From Macrotis lagotis (Eukaryota; Chordata; Mammalia; Peramelemorphia; Peramelidae), in NCBI RefSeq assembly GCF_037893015.1, contig NC_133666.1:656544869-656608868 (forward strand): a DNA stretch of 64,000 bases, given 5' to 3'. Both the position numbers and the translations under genes were made by a program. This document shows, piece by piece, positions 1 to 9,965 of the stretch (position 1 is its first letter; each line of letters opens with the position of its first letter). The notes under the pieces are model-generated. The model ran no database searches and had not been told where the DNA came from. It was given only the letters and a program-made list of their open reading frames with translations.

Positions 1-23
1 CTTTTGTCAATTTCTTTTAGTTT

Positions 24-165
24 TATTCATTTAAAGCAATGGGGTTAAGTGACTTGTACAAGGTCACACAGCTAGGAAATTATTAAGGGTCTGAGGATGG
101 ATTTGAACTAAGGTCCTCCTGACTTGAGGGCTAGCGTTCTATCCACTGTGCCACCTAGCTGCCCC
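24..165 (-). mobile_element. Type A marsupial SINE
   Basis: tRNA-derived head (AGCTAGGTGGCACAGTGGAT on the minus strand) at the right end, and the CTTAACCCCATTGC 3' end at the left. Nearly full length, moderately diverged. Confidence 0.9.
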
Positions 166-196
166 AACTTTTCTGAGGTATAAATGTAAACACTGA

Positions 197-360
197 GGGG
201 GAAGCTAGGTGGCACAGTGGATAGAGCCCCAGTCCTGGAGTCAGGGAGATCTGAGTTCAAGTCAGACCTCAGATACTTAATACTTACTTAAGTGTGTGAC
301 CTTGCTGAGTCAATTAACCCCATTACCTTGCAAAAGCCAAAAAATAAAATAAAATAAAAT
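197..360 (+). mobile_element. Type A marsupial SINE
   Basis: Head AGCTAGGTGGCACAGTGGAT, box-B-like GAGTTCAAGTC and tail ending in an (AAAAT)n run. It lies head-to-head with the preceding copy, about 30 bp apart. Confidence 0.9.
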
Positions 361-619
361 GTTAACACAGAAATTCTAACGATTGGTTCTGCTGAGCAGG
401 TGATGAGCTGACTCTAGGACACCCCTTAGAATCCTGCTTCTGATCCTGACTGAAGAACAGGCAGACAAGAAGTGTTGGGTTAATTTAGTTTGGGAAAAGA
501 GAAGATACTGCCTGGGAGATAAGGGAACATGGTATAGCCAAAAGACTGATCTCTGTGTCTCTTATTACCATGCCTAGAAGAGTGGCAATGTAAAGGCTTG
601 CTGTTCTATCTTGTCCCTG
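361..619. other. Unassigned sequence
   Basis: No SINE, LINE or convincing ORF was recognised between the SINE tail and the L1 tail. Confidence 0.4.
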
Positions 620-1160
620 TCAGATAACAATTGTTGGAGGGGTTGTGAGAAGACAGGCACATTGATGCCCTTTGAGTGGGGTTGTGAATTGGTCCAGTCA
701 TTCTGGAAAGCAATTTGGACCTATATTTCCTCCCTCACCCCCAAATTAGTAAACTTTGCATGCCCTTTGACCCAACAATACCACTAGTAGGTCTACATTC
801 CAATCAGATAAAAGAAAAAGAAAAAAGAGACAGGTCCCACATATACTAAAATAATAATTCCAGTATATTATGTTGGAGCAAGGAGTTAGAAACTACAGTA
901 ATGGAGTATCCAGCAACTGGGAAATGCCAAAAGAAATGATAAAAAGGATTGATTCAGAGAAACTTGGGAAGACTTGTATGAATTAATGCAAAGTGAAGTA
1001 GACAGAACAGGGAGAACAATTTAAACAATGTCAACATTATAAGAAAAAAAAACAACTTTGGAAGACTTAAGAATTCTGCTTTATGCTGTGAATAGCCATG
1101 ATTCCAAAGGACCAATGATGAAACAGGCTTCCTACCTCCTGACAGAGACAGGATGGACTT
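620..1160 (+). mobile_element. L1 3' end, 5'-truncated
   Basis: Carries the diverged end of L1 ORF2 and start of the 3' UTR: TTGTGAATTGGTCCA, TTCTGGAAAGCAATTTGG, CCCTTTGACCCAACAATACC, then GAATTAATGCAAAGTGAAGTA. Multiple stops and deletions, so an inactive fragment. Confidence 0.8.
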
Positions 1161-1167
1161 GGGTTGT

Positions 1168-1483
1168 GATGATAATGATGTTTGTCTTTCATTCTCAAAG
1201 AAGATCATGGTATCAGAGAGGTGATGCTATTATTTGCTTATGAATTGTATCTGAGTGAGGGGGGCTGTGCTAAGTCACCAGTCTCACTTTCAACTTTGAA
1301 GACACCTGGATTCAGTGGTCAGATATGAATCAGGATCCCTCAAGATGGTCCTGGATTTGAGGCAATCAGAGTTAAGTGATTTGCTCAAGGTTATACAACT
1401 AGTTAAGTATCTGAGGTCTGAATTGAACTCAGTTCCTCCTAACCTCAGGGCTGGTATTCTACCCACTGTGGCAATTAGTTGCT
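1168..1483 (-). mobile_element. Type C marsupial SINE
   Basis: Minus-strand copy starting with a GATGATAATGATG tail and TTTGTCTTTCATTCTCAAAG, followed by GAGTGAGGGGGGCTGTGCTAAG and the tRNA head near 1475. The ORFs in both strands here are SINE by-products. Confidence 0.85.
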
Positions 1484-1914
1484 CACTTGAAGTGTAGAAT
1501 GAAAGTATAGACTGGTTTTGCTTGGCAATATTTACTGATGAGAAGGAAAGATTTAACATCATTGGGGTATGGGCTGGGGAGGGGAAGCTGCAGGAAATTA
1601 GAAAGGAGAAGAGGGTTAGTGATGGTAAATTAGCACTGGCATCTTCATACATGGAGATTTTCATATCTATATTTGTTAAGTTCAGAATTAAAAAGCCATG
1701 CTTGCTGAATTGAATTAGAATAAAGATATGCTACAGCAGAAGATATGGGGTCAGAGGATTTGGATTCAGATCCCAATTCTTTGAGTTAGATGAGCCATGT
1801 TTTCATTTCTTACCAGTTTTGGTCTTTTGGGCATGCCTCCATCTTTCTTCCACCCACAGTGGAGAATTGTTTCTTTCCCTTTGCTGGCCACTGTCTTTTC
1901 AACTTTCTTTTGTG
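1484..1914. other. Unassigned sequence
   Basis: No recognisable gene. A short MIR-like piece may lie at about 1740-1800. Confidence 0.35.
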
Positions 1915-2065
1915 GGCAGGAACAATCTTTTTTTAAAAAAAAAAATTTGTATCATGTAAAGACTAACAGACTGTCTTCTGTGGGGGTGGGGGTGGGGGGA
2001 GGGAAGCAAGATTAGGGGAAAGATTGTAAAATTCAAAATAAATAAAATCTTTTAAAAAATATTTG
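1915..2065 (+). mobile_element. L1 3' UTR tail fragment
   Basis: The poly-A run, the G-rich GGGGGTGGGGGTGGGGGGAG stretch and the terminal AAATAAATAAAAT resemble the purine-rich end of marsupial L1 3' UTRs. Short, so tentative. Confidence 0.45.
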
Positions 2066-2070
2066 TATCT

Positions 2071-2203
2071 GGGGAGGCTAAGTGGTGCAGTGGATAGAGC
2101 ACCGGCCCTGGAGTCAGGAGGACCTGAGTTCAAATCTAGCCCCAGACACTTAATACCTGTGTGGCCTTGGGCAAGCCACTTAATCCCAAAAAAAGCCTTA
2201 AAA
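2071..2203 (+). mobile_element. Type A SINE with target-site duplication
   Basis: Head CTAAGTGGTGCAGTGGATAG, GAGTTCAAATC box and A-rich tail. Flanked by AAAATATTTGTATC on both sides, a direct repeat expected of L1-mediated insertion. The target was the L2 3' end that resumes at 2206. Confidence 0.9.
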
Positions 2204-2205
2204 AA

Positions 2206-2292
2206 ATATTTGTATCCTCAGAATTTAGCATAGAACATTGCCAGGTATATAGTACAAGCATAATAAATGTTTACTTGCTGACTGACCAATAA
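2206..2292 (+). mobile_element. L2 3' end
   Basis: Typical terminal motif: TTAGCATAGAACATTGCC followed by AATAAATGTTTACTTGCTGA. Confidence 0.7.
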
Positions 2293-2994
2293 AATCTCTA
2301 AGTTGCAAAAGGAGTACAGTTTTGAGTTGGGAGAGAAAATTCTTCCTGTTCTTCCCCTATCCTTCTACAGGTCCTAGGTCTCTCTCTATCAATTAAGTCA
2401 TGGGCCCAATCCAAAAATATGATTGAGGAGAGTGGGAGATTGGAAGGAGTTAAATTGTAAAGCATCTCACAGAGTATGTGTGGGGATGGGTATGCAAGGG
2501 TGGATTGAGTGTGAAAACTTCTGAGGATAGGCGTGCCTCAGTGCCAAAGGTCTTGTTGATTTGGGGTGATGCATAAACCAGAGGTGAATTGTCTCTTGGG
2601 TCCACCACTCCTCCCTTTGGATTGGCCAAGAGGAAGCTGTTCTTAATTGATTTCTGACATCTGGTCATTCACTTGACTTTCAGTCAAGTTAGCCTAATAA
2701 ATGAATGAATAAATAAATGAATAAGCAAATAAAAACTATGTTAGAGAGGATAGGTCACTGAATAAGGAAAAGCCAGCCAACTCAATAGACTACACAAGTA
2801 GGAATTCCACTCTCATTTTTTCTTGTTCTCCTTCTAAGCCCATAATCTAGCATCATGTACCTCTGGGATTTCTTGTGAGGGACAGACACCCTTCCCCACT
2901 CTTGTGGAGATTATTGGTAGCTATGAGTCCAGTAAAGAGGGCTCATATTCTAGCTGACCCCGTGTCTTGGTCTCTGGTTGCTTCTTTTGTCCAG
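2293..2994. other. Repeat-poor unassigned DNA before the exon candidate
   Basis: Apart from a short GAATGAATAAATAAAT run near 2700, no interspersed repeat was recognised. A branch-point-like CTGAC lies at 2954-2958. Confidence 0.4.
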
Positions 2995-3085
2995 TGCTCC
3001 TTCAGGAACCATCGGTGAACAAAAGAAGGGCAAACCCAAGAAGGATGTGTCCGTTCTTAGAAAGGCAACCTTGCTAGTTCCAGAG
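2995..3085 (+). CDS. Candidate internal coding exon, 91 nt, gene unknown
   Basis: The segment is bounded by a strong acceptor (TTGCTTCTTTTGTCCAG before 2995, with branch-like CTGAC 38-40 nt upstream) and a strong donor (CCAGAG|GTGAGG at 3085/3086). Of the three forward frames only one is open: after one leading nucleotide it gives 30 codons, starting APSGTIGEQKKGKPKK and ending TLLVPE. The other two contain TGA or TAG. The implied phases are 1 on entry and 0 on exit. The peptide is basic (KKGKPKK) and matches no protein I recognise. It sits in the most repeat-poor part of the first 6 kb. Seen: splice motifs and open frame. Inferred: that it is transcribed. It could equally be a chance pseudo-exon, since a 30-codon open frame is not rare. 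Confidence 0.4.
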
Positions 3086-3569
3086 GTGAGGATCCCATGG
3101 GTCCCTCAGTAGGAGATGACCAGAAGCAGGAAGGATATTCCACAACTGGATCCTTGTAGGAGAAGAGGACTATGGAGGAGTCCCAAAACACTGGTCTGAC
3201 ATGGACAAAAGTAGAGTGGGAAACGCGGTTTCAATTGTCTCACAAGATATTTCATGTTTTGTTATTGTAAGTATCAACTTCCTGAGACAGCATAATAGTA
3301 ATCATAAATTATTGTTGCCTGTTTAAGTCTTTGTCAATGGACACTTTCAAGTCTTTTATGTTTTTTAGCATTTTTTTCATGGAGGAAATAAATTACCATC
3401 ATATATATGTAAATATATAACATTTCCCTACATACACACATATTCCATCAATAAATTAACATCATGCATATCTATCCTTTCCACATCATGACTCTCCCCA
3501 CTGTGATTTTGATATATCATGGAATGGTCTAAGAAATTAAATGGAAATTTTAGGAGAGTTTTGCAGTAG
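3086..3569. other. Unassigned intron-like or intergenic DNA
   Basis: AT-rich with short TA/CA runs (3395-3450). No ORF or repeat family recognised. Confidence 0.4.
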
Positions 3570-3740
3570 TCAGATGGGGTTTGAGAGATCATCATCTAAG
3601 CCTCTCAGTAGATAGATGAGGAAATAGAAGCCTGGAGACTTTAGGTGATTCACCCAAGGTCACATAGCTAATAAGTGGCTGAACTTGGATTCAAACCCAG
3701 ACCCATGGACTTGTGTGCCTCAGTACTCATTCCCTTTAGC
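3570..3740 (-). mobile_element. MIR, minus orientation
   Basis: GATGAGGAAATAGAAGCC, then GATTCACCCAAGGTCACATA and GGATTCAAACCCAG are the reverse complement of the MIR body. The start of the 116-codon ORF at 3675 lies in this repeat. Confidence 0.7.
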
Positions 3741-3769
3741 ACAGAATCTGGTCCATGGGAGAAGTTTAA

Positions 3770-4260
3770 TAAAAGGCCCCTCAGGGCGGATTGGAATCCC
3801 TCCCTTCCAGGTGTCTCAGGTGATGGGTCTGAGGGAAGACTGAGTTTCTTTTGTGTGTGGGGCTGGGCAGGCAGACTGCCAGGCTCTACCAAGGGGCCTG
3901 TAAACATCCCCAGGCTGGCTGACGAGCCAGAGTTCGGGGAGAGGTGCGTCTGGCTCTGTATAAACATTTCTGGGAAAAATCACACATTTCAGCATGTTGG
4001 GTTATTAAGCTGGCTCTCTGGCTGAATTCAGTTGGGCCATGGCTATGCTTAGCTTCTGTTTTTTTACATGAATATTCCTCCTGGAGTCCGTGACTTTTGA
4101 ACACACATAATAACCAGTGTTAATAACATCAGACGGAGCATGGTGTCTCCTGTTGTTAGGATATTACTGACAGATGCCCATCTGTTATGGGAATTATTGC
4201 TTTGAAAGGGTTATAATTAAATGTCTGAAAATACATTCATGGGGTTTGTTCTTGCCTAAA
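3770..4260. promoter_or_regulatory. Candidate conserved regulatory element
   Basis: Repeat-free block with dense motif content: FOX-type TGTAAACA (3899-3906) and TAAACA (3961-3966), STAT-type TTCTGGGAA (3968-3976), GTTAATAAC near 4119 and an AATTA-rich 3' end near 4215. A 116-codon ORF runs through part of it but begins in a MIR and shows no protein signature. Regulatory function is inferred from motif density and lack of repeats only. Confidence 0.35.
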
Positions 4261-4640
4261 AAAAAAATCCTTTTGCCCTTTAGCTCAAGATTGTTGCCAA
4301 TTTTCCTTCCTTGGGGGAGTGGGAGGTAGGGTGGGGGTGGGGGTGTGGATGGAGGCTCTCCCTATGAATACTTAGCAATGAAGGGTTGGATCACCCTTTC
4401 TCTGACCAGACTTGGTGGTTGACAACCTCACCATTGGGTCTCAGTTTGGCCTAGTTGATTTAGGGCTCCTTGTTCCTTCATCACCTGGGAGGACTGATGA
4501 GGTCCTTGAAGAGAAAATTAAGGCCTTGTGGTCTGGATGGGGTCATAGTCGGGGCACTGAGCTCCCTCAGAGTTAAGAGTCATAGACTTCTAGAAGAACT
4601 GGACTATCCAGTCTAACCCTCTTTTTTGTGTTTTTGTTTT
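4261..4640. other. Unassigned, with G-rich tract
   Basis: Includes GGGAGGTAGGGTGGGGGTGG near 4320-4345, a possible quadruplex former. Otherwise no feature except the end of a MIR-like piece near 4600. Confidence 0.35.
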
Positions 4641-4645
4641 TGTAA

Positions 4646-4776
4646 AGCAATGGATTTAGGTGACTTGCTCAAGGTCACACAATTCCGTAATTATTAAGTG
4701 TCTGAGGGAGGATTTGAACTCAGGTCCTACTGACTCCAAGATTTGTACTCTATCCACTGTGCCACCTAGTTTCCCC
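4646..4776 (-). mobile_element. Type A marsupial SINE
   Basis: GCAATGGATTTAGGTGACTT at the left and CCACTGTGCCACCTAGTTTC at the right are the reverse complement of tail and head. It interrupts a MIR-like repeat; CTAACCCTCTTTTTT-like sequence occurs on both sides. Confidence 0.9.
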
Positions 4777-4789
4777 TAACCCTCTTTTT

Positions 4790-4960
4790 TTTTTTAACAT
4801 GTGAAGAAACTGAGGCATGGGGACTTTCCCAAGTTCTCAACAGTTATTAATCAATCAACAAGCCCATGTGCTAGTCAGCCTCAGAATCAGGGTCCTTGAA
4901 ATCCACAGTCAGTGTCCTTTCCACTGAACCACAGAGCTTGAAGGGACTTTGAAGGCCAAC
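4790..4960 (-). mobile_element. MIR fragment
   Basis: GTGAAGAAACTGAGGCATGG followed by remnants of the MIR body and TCCACTGAACCACAGAG. Confidence 0.55.
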
Positions 4961-5360
4961 TGGTTGAACCCATATATTGGCAGGAATCTTCTTTGCAACA
5001 TCTATGGCAAACAATTTTTTAGTATCTTCTTTGAGACCTTCAAGTGATAAGTGTCCCCTCCTAACTCCCTGCGTGAGGTAACACATTCCACTTTGAGGCA
5101 ATTTTGAAAGGAGACTCAGATTTTCCATACAAGGAGATGAATTTTGACTCCACAAAAGTCCCACTTATGACTTCTGCCCTCTTCCGCCACAAAGAACAAT
5201 TCACATCTTCTACAGGACTACCCTTTAACTACTTTTAGATAGACATTTCTCAGTTTATCAAGTCTCCCCTGAGGCTTCTCTTCTCCCAAGTTGAGTTGCT
5301 CTGACCTATCCTGCACTCCATCTCCAACCCCTTTGTCTACTTCTGGGTAACCTCACCCAC
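4960..5360 (-). mobile_element. CR1/L3 LINE fragment
   Basis: Antisense of the common mammalian L3/CR1 3' region: TAAGTGTCCCCTCCTAACTC, CAAGTCTCCCCTGAGGCTTC and TCTTCTCCCAAGTTGAG are in consensus order. Confidence 0.7.
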
Positions 5361-5675
5361 TGAATAGTGCGCAGCCCTGGGCAACTGGGTGCTGCCTTGG
5401 ACAGAGTAGAAGCAAAAGGTGCCTCTCTTAATTAGATGCTCAGATTTGGAGATTTCGCAAGACCAGGAGGGTTAGATAGCTATATCAGAATCTTCCAAAG
5501 GATCTTGAGGACATTAGAGCATTTGAGTCAAATGTTGTTCCATGGAATATGATAAGGATAATTCTAAAATCTCATTTTTGCATTTCACAAACCTTATTAA
5601 ATGGGAGAAGAGAGAATAGCTGAGTAATAGGTTGTATAGGGGACTGCAAGCTCAGCATATATCAAAAGTATAACA
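5361..5675. other. Unassigned sequence
   Basis: No gene or repeat family recognised. Confidence 0.35.
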
Positions 5676-5977
5676 GGAGCAGCTAGTACAGTGGATAGAA
5701 TACTGGTCATGGAGTCAGGAGGACAGATGTTCAAATCTGGCCTCAGATATTTGACACTTACTGTGTGACTTTGGGAAAGTCACTTAACCCTGACTGCCTC
5801 TCATCCAGGGCCATCTCCAGTCCTCCTGATCCATATCTGGCCACTGGACCCAGATGGCTCCAGAGGAGAAAGTGAGGCTGGTGACTTAGCACAAACTCCC
5901 TTCATTCAAATCTGGTTCACGGGTTTATCATAGCATCATCTCCCTGTTTTCATGGACTTCTTCAAGAACAAAGGACA
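5676..5977 (+). mobile_element. Type C marsupial SINE
   Basis: tRNA-like head (AGCTAGTACAGTGGATAG), GCCATCTCCAGTCCTCCTGA, GAGGAGAAAGTGAGGCTGG and the CTTCTTCAAGAACAAAGGAC end. Interrupted at its 3' tail by a type A SINE. Confidence 0.9.
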
Positions 5978-6116
5978 GTGGTGGCTAGGTGGCACAGTGG
6001 ATAAAGCACTGGCCCTGGAGTCAGGAGTACCTGGGTTCAGATGCAGTCTACCTAGCTGTGTGGTCTTGGGCAAGCCACTTAACCCCATTTGCCTTGCAAA
6101 AACCTTAAAAAAAAAA
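5978..6116 (+). mobile_element. Type A SINE nested in a type C SINE
   Basis: Full head-to-tail copy of the CTGGAGTCAGGAGTACCTGG subtype. Flanked by CAAAGGACA at 5969-5977 and 6118-6126, a duplication of the type C tail, so type A inserted later. Confidence 0.92.
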
Positions 6117-6139
6117 CCAAAGGACAAATATCATCAGGA

Positions 6140-6330
6140 ACATGGCAGCCATGGTGGTTAAGAGACAAACCTTTCTAGCAATGTTTGGATTCAGGAAGAC
6201 CAAAGTTCAAATACGGATTCATTCACTTACCACCTGGGTGCCCTTGGGCATAATCACTTCATCTCTCTTGTGCTTTAACTAAATTCTTTGTTAAATAGGG
6301 TGATTCTGGGACATTTGGATATTCTCTCCT
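6140..6330 (+). mobile_element. MIR
   Basis: GTGGTTAAGAGACAAACC head and GGGTGCCCTTGGGCATAATC body, continuing to a diverged CORE region. Confidence 0.6.
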
Positions 6331-6607
6331 GTGGTCATTCACCTCTGGATCATTATATGTTCAGTTTTGGCTAGGTACCACATTTCAAGAAGGATTTGGG
6401 GCAGCTGGAGAGCACACAGTGTTTTACATGGATTTTGTACTTATCTATAGATGACTTTTAAATCTATACCATCTTCCTTGTTAGACAGTCAATAAGCATT
6501 TATGAAACTCTCAAGCATTATGCTAAATATTAGAAATACGAGTAAAGGCATAAAGATAGTCTCTGTTGTCAAGAAACTCAGTCTAATAGGAGAGAAAACC
6601 TGCAAAC

Positions 6608-6610
<3 letters not shown>
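6331..6610. other. Unassigned, ending in an ancient repeat
   Basis: 6484-6605 resembles the dispersed 'AATAAGCATTTATGAA ... GTCTAATAGGAG' ancient mammalian repeat seen again elsewhere in the window. The remainder is unassigned. Confidence 0.4.

Positions 6611-6670
<60 letters not shown>
6611..6670. repeat. (TA)30 microsatellite
   Basis: Sixty uninterrupted bases of alternating T and A, followed by CACATATACC. It creates an artefactual Ile/Tyr ORF. Confidence 0.97.
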
Positions 6671-6679
<9 letters not shown>

Positions 6680-6771
6680 CAAAAGCTATAGTCAGGATAA
6701 ATAAGAGATAATCAAAAGAGAAAAAGCACTGGAATTAAGGGGAAGCTGGAAATAGTTTAGCCCAATGCCTT

Positions 6772-6968
6772 CTGTATTGTTTTCAATGCTGTCTGACTCT
6801 TTGTGACTGCATTTGAGGTTTTCTTGGCAAAGATACTGAAGTGGTTTGCCATTTCCTCCTCCAGCTCATTTGACAGATGAGGAAACTGAGGCAGAACTAA
6901 GTGACTTGTTTGGGGAAGAAGGAAGTGTCTTCCTGTTTCCAAGCCCAGCACTCTATCCACTGTGCATC
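6772..6968 (-). mobile_element. Type B (Mar-1-like) CORE-SINE
   Basis: Minus copy: TTTGAGGTTTTCTTGGCAAA, GATACTGAAGTGGTTTGCC, CAGATGAGGAAACTGAGGC, then CACTCTATCCACTGTGC. Confidence 0.88.
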
Positions 6969-7004
6969 CTTGCTAGTAGGTACTTAATAAATGTAATTTG
7001 AATT

Positions 7005-7140
7005 CAAAGACTTCCTGTAAAAGCTCCATAGAGGTAGGGATTGTGTCATTTTTTGTGTGTGTGTGTGTGTCTCCAATGACTGACTAATATGGTTCCTGTC
7101 AGAAAGTAGACACTTAACAAATCCTTGCTTGATTGATTGA
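7005..7140 (+). mobile_element. L2 3' end
   Basis: AGCTCCATAGAGGTAGGGA, a GT run within, then ACACTTAACAAATCCTTGC TTGATTGATTGA, the usual L2 terminus. Confidence 0.65.
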
Positions 7141-7149
7141 TCTATTGTC

Positions 7150-7410
7150 TGAAGACTGATTTTTCCATTGTAGGTAAAGATCTTGCCATATGAGGGTCAG
7201 TTAAAGCAACTGGGAATATTAAACCTGGAGAAGAGAAGGCTGATGGGAGTTGGGAGTGGGGAAGATAGAATTGTTATATTCTAGTATTTGAAAGGTTTGT
7301 GTGTGGAAGAGAAAATAGACTTGTTCTGTTTGGTCTCCGAGGGTAGAGCAACTGGAAATCATAGGAGACAAGTGGAAGCTTGATGTAACAAAAACTTCTT
7401 AACAAGTGGG
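7150..7410 (+). mobile_element. CR1/L3 LINE 3' region, sense
   Basis: GGTCAGTTAAAGCAACTGGG, CCTGGAGAAGAGAAGGCTGA, GTATTTGAAAGG and GACTTGTTCTGTTTGGTC follow the L3/CR1 sense consensus. Confidence 0.75.
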
Positions 7411-7664
7411 GTTTAGAGGTGGGAAGGGGCTAACCCAGGAGAGAATAGCTTCTCCCTCATGGGAGGAGTCTCTGAGAAGGTGTATGACCTTTGTCTGGTT
7501 GTATTGTCTCAGAGACTCTCTTACACCTACTGCTAGACCCAGGCAGACCAGCATAGTACCAAGTAGGTGGGCACTAGCACAAGGAGAACACCATTTTGCT
7601 CCTGCCTCAGTTTCTATCTGTGTGAACATGGGGAAATGACTTAATGTCCTTGTGCTTTATTCTC
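7411..7664. other. Unassigned; MIR-like at the end
   Basis: The complementary ORFs at 7399-7639 show no protein signature. CCTCAGTTTCTATCTGTG near 7605 is MIR-like. Confidence 0.35.
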
Positions 7665-7969
7665 TATCTTTCATCCATCTGTCCCTCCACCTATCCTATC
7701 CAATCTATCTAGTTAGCTACCTATCTATCTCATCTATCTATTTACTTATCTATTCATCTGTTTCTCATATCTACTTCTCGTCCGTCTCTTGCTAGCCACC
7801 ATCTACTTATCTATTAATCTAGTCCTCATATCTATGTCTATCCATCTATCCATTTCTATTCATCTAGCTAGCTTTCATCTATCTCTAGCTAGCTAGCATT
7901 TATCTATTAATCTATTTCATCTATCTAATTTATCATCTATCTATCCATCTATCTATCATCTATCTATCC

Positions 7970-8018
<49 letters not shown>

Positions 8019-8020
8019 CA
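7665..8020. repeat. TCTA/ATCC tetranucleotide array
   Basis: Degenerate TCTA, TCCA and AGCTAGC variants, becoming a pure (ATCT)n run of about 50 bp at 7965-8018. Confidence 0.95.
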
Positions 8021-8156
8021 TATTAGGGGTCAGACTAAATGGCCTCTTAGGTCCCTTCTAGCTCTAAATTTATGATCATTTGAAATACTTCATGTACTGG
8101 TTCCTGGTTCCCATTTCGCACTTTTCACTCTTTTAGCTTTAAAGATTATAAACTCT

Positions 8157-8300
8157 GGGGGGCAGCTAGGTAGTACAGTGATTTAAGTACTGGTCCTGGA
8201 GTCAGGAGGACCTGAGTTCAAATTTGACCTCAGACACTTAATAATTACCTAGCTGTGTGACCTTGGGCAAGCCACTTAACCACATACCTTAAATAAAATT
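8157..8300 (+). mobile_element. Type A SINE with target-site duplication
   Basis: GGCAGCTAGGTAGTACAGTG head and A-rich tail. AAAGATTATAA occurs just before (8141-8151) and after (about 8319-8329). The host was an L2 3' end that resumes as ATAAGCTCCTTGAGGGCAGG. Confidence 0.9.
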
Positions 8301-8317
8301 TTTAAAAAGATTTTAAA

Positions 8318-8860
8318 AAAGATTATAAGCTCCTTGAGGGCAGGGTTCATGTTTTTCCCCCCTTTAAAGCAAGGATTCTAAAACCTTTAGCATCTAGCTT
8401 GTAAGGGTTTCTGTAAGTGCCAATGAAAAAATGTAGGTAAAAGGCATTGCAAGTCTTTTTTTTTTTTTTAATTTAAATCGTTAAGTACAATATACACATC
8501 CTCTATTCTTATCCTCCTTATGGCTGGGCTCCAAGGACAAGCAGGGAGACTGTGACATATTTTTAACAGATGCTAGCCCCATCCACCCCCTGCCCCCAGC
8601 CATCCTGTAAGAGTTGGGGAAGCCTTTCTGGGAGTTTCCAAAGGAGGCTGAAGCTACAAGAATCCTTTTTAGGCTTCAGAATGGAGGGCATCTGAGCTGG
8701 GTGGTGGCAGCAAGGGGATGTCCATGGAAGCTGGAGTGTCAGTTCCTGAGATCCAAGTCATACTCTGTGGTTGCCATCAAGGAAGGGGGCAGTAGGAGGG
8801 GGGGGGGGCTATAAAAGAACTACCTGGTATGTAAAAAGCTCTCTGGTGGTAGGAGCAGAA
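8318..8860. other. L2 stub then unassigned DNA
   Basis: 8318-8365 is the L2 'GCTCCTTGAGGGCAGGG' motif. The rest has T-rich (8458-8473) and G-rich (8800-8809) tracts and no supported gene. Confidence 0.4.
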
Positions 8861-9020
8861 GATCACAGAATTAAGAAGGGAGGCACTTTAGATGCCATAG
8901 TCAATCAGCCTTATTTTTTAGAGGAAACTAAGGTCAATTATAGGTTGTATGGTTTAGCCAGGGTCTCACAGCTAGTATACAGCAGAATGGATGTTGAATG
9001 CTGAGTTTTCTGCTCCTAGA
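8860..9020 (-). mobile_element. MIR-like fragment
   Basis: GATCACAGAATTAAGAAGG, AGCCAGGGTCTCACAGCTAG and GCTCCTAGAGCCAGTGATC are reverse-orientation MIR signatures. Confidence 0.55.
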
Positions 9021-9839
9021 GCCAGTGATCTTTCCACTTTATTTCCTTTTCTTCTTCTTCTGCCCAGGTTTCCATGCTACTTTCTGCCCACAGTCTATCT
9101 CATCAGGCTGCCTGTACTCCCAACACCATCTTCATCTTCATCTTCTCCCTGCATGCATCAGAAGATTGGTCTCATTTTTTCATCCCAAACTATGTACTCT
9201 CTGAGGGCAAGGCCCGTGGCTGTCTCTCCCCCAAACAGTAAGAGCCCCCAAGGAACGGCTTGGATCTTCTCTTTATCCCCCCAACCTGGGAGTCCTCTGA
9301 GGGTAAGAACTGGGACTGTTCCTACCTGTCTTTCCCACTGCGTAGACTAAATTACTGGTCCAAGCTTCTGGCTCAGTACTTAAAGCCTCATATCCCAGAT
9401 TTTATCTTCCGAGTCTACTCTACCTGTTTTTCTTTTCTCCCTAAGGAGCCTGGAAGCCCTTTGCTTATTTATGTAGCTACCCCCTGTAGTTGGGGTCCTC
9501 CCAGCTACAGAGTCTCCATTCTCAAAGTATGGGTGGAATCAATCCATTTATCCTCCTGGAAAGCTTCCAATCTTTGAAATGAATAAGATTTCCATCAAGG
9601 CAGGAAGAGTCTCAGAAAAACAGACTGGTGACTCCAAGTCTCTGAAATGTATTACTCTAGCACAGGACAAACCCTCACGTTCACCCCTTCTGGGCAGTGA
9701 TTAAATTGAAAGTAGTCTCTTGGGCACAGATGGATTAGCCAATTAGCTAGATGGGACTCCTGCATGTCACCTATGTCTCTGGGCAGATTATTTGGCATCT
9801 ATTTTGTGTGGATTATTGCGTGGGTCTTGTTTCTTTTCA
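9021..9839. other. Unassigned, pyrimidine-rich DNA
   Basis: Overlapping ORFs of 68-119 codons in several frames reflect low stop density in C/T-rich sequence. None shows a protein family signature. Short L2-like 'CTCTGAGGGCAAGG' pieces are present. Confidence 0.35.
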
Positions 9840-9965
9840 AGCAGGAGGTGAAATCCTTGAGGATGGGGTCTGGTTTGGTTTTGTTCATTTCCCAAGCCCA
9901 GCCTAGTATAAACCTGGTATTTAATAGGAGATGAATAAATGCTGCTTGAATGAAATCATGCCTCC
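9840..9965 (+). mobile_element. L2 3' end
   Basis: AATCCTTGAGGATGGGGTC, CCCAAGCCCAGCCTAGTATA and GAATAAATGCTGCTTGAATG are in L2 order. Confidence 0.65.

Noticed and set aside
197..360. tRNA genes
   Set aside because: The tRNA-like A/B boxes belong to SINE heads; no cloverleaf with acceptor-stem pairing was seen in any copy.
4025..4260. Protein-coding exon in the 3.8-4.2 kb block
   Set aside because: The 116-codon ORF begins inside a MIR and no flanking splice-site pair was found; regulatory DNA is the better guess.
7665..8020. CRISPR-like array
   Set aside because: Simple tetranucleotide repeat with no spacers; a vertebrate genome context.
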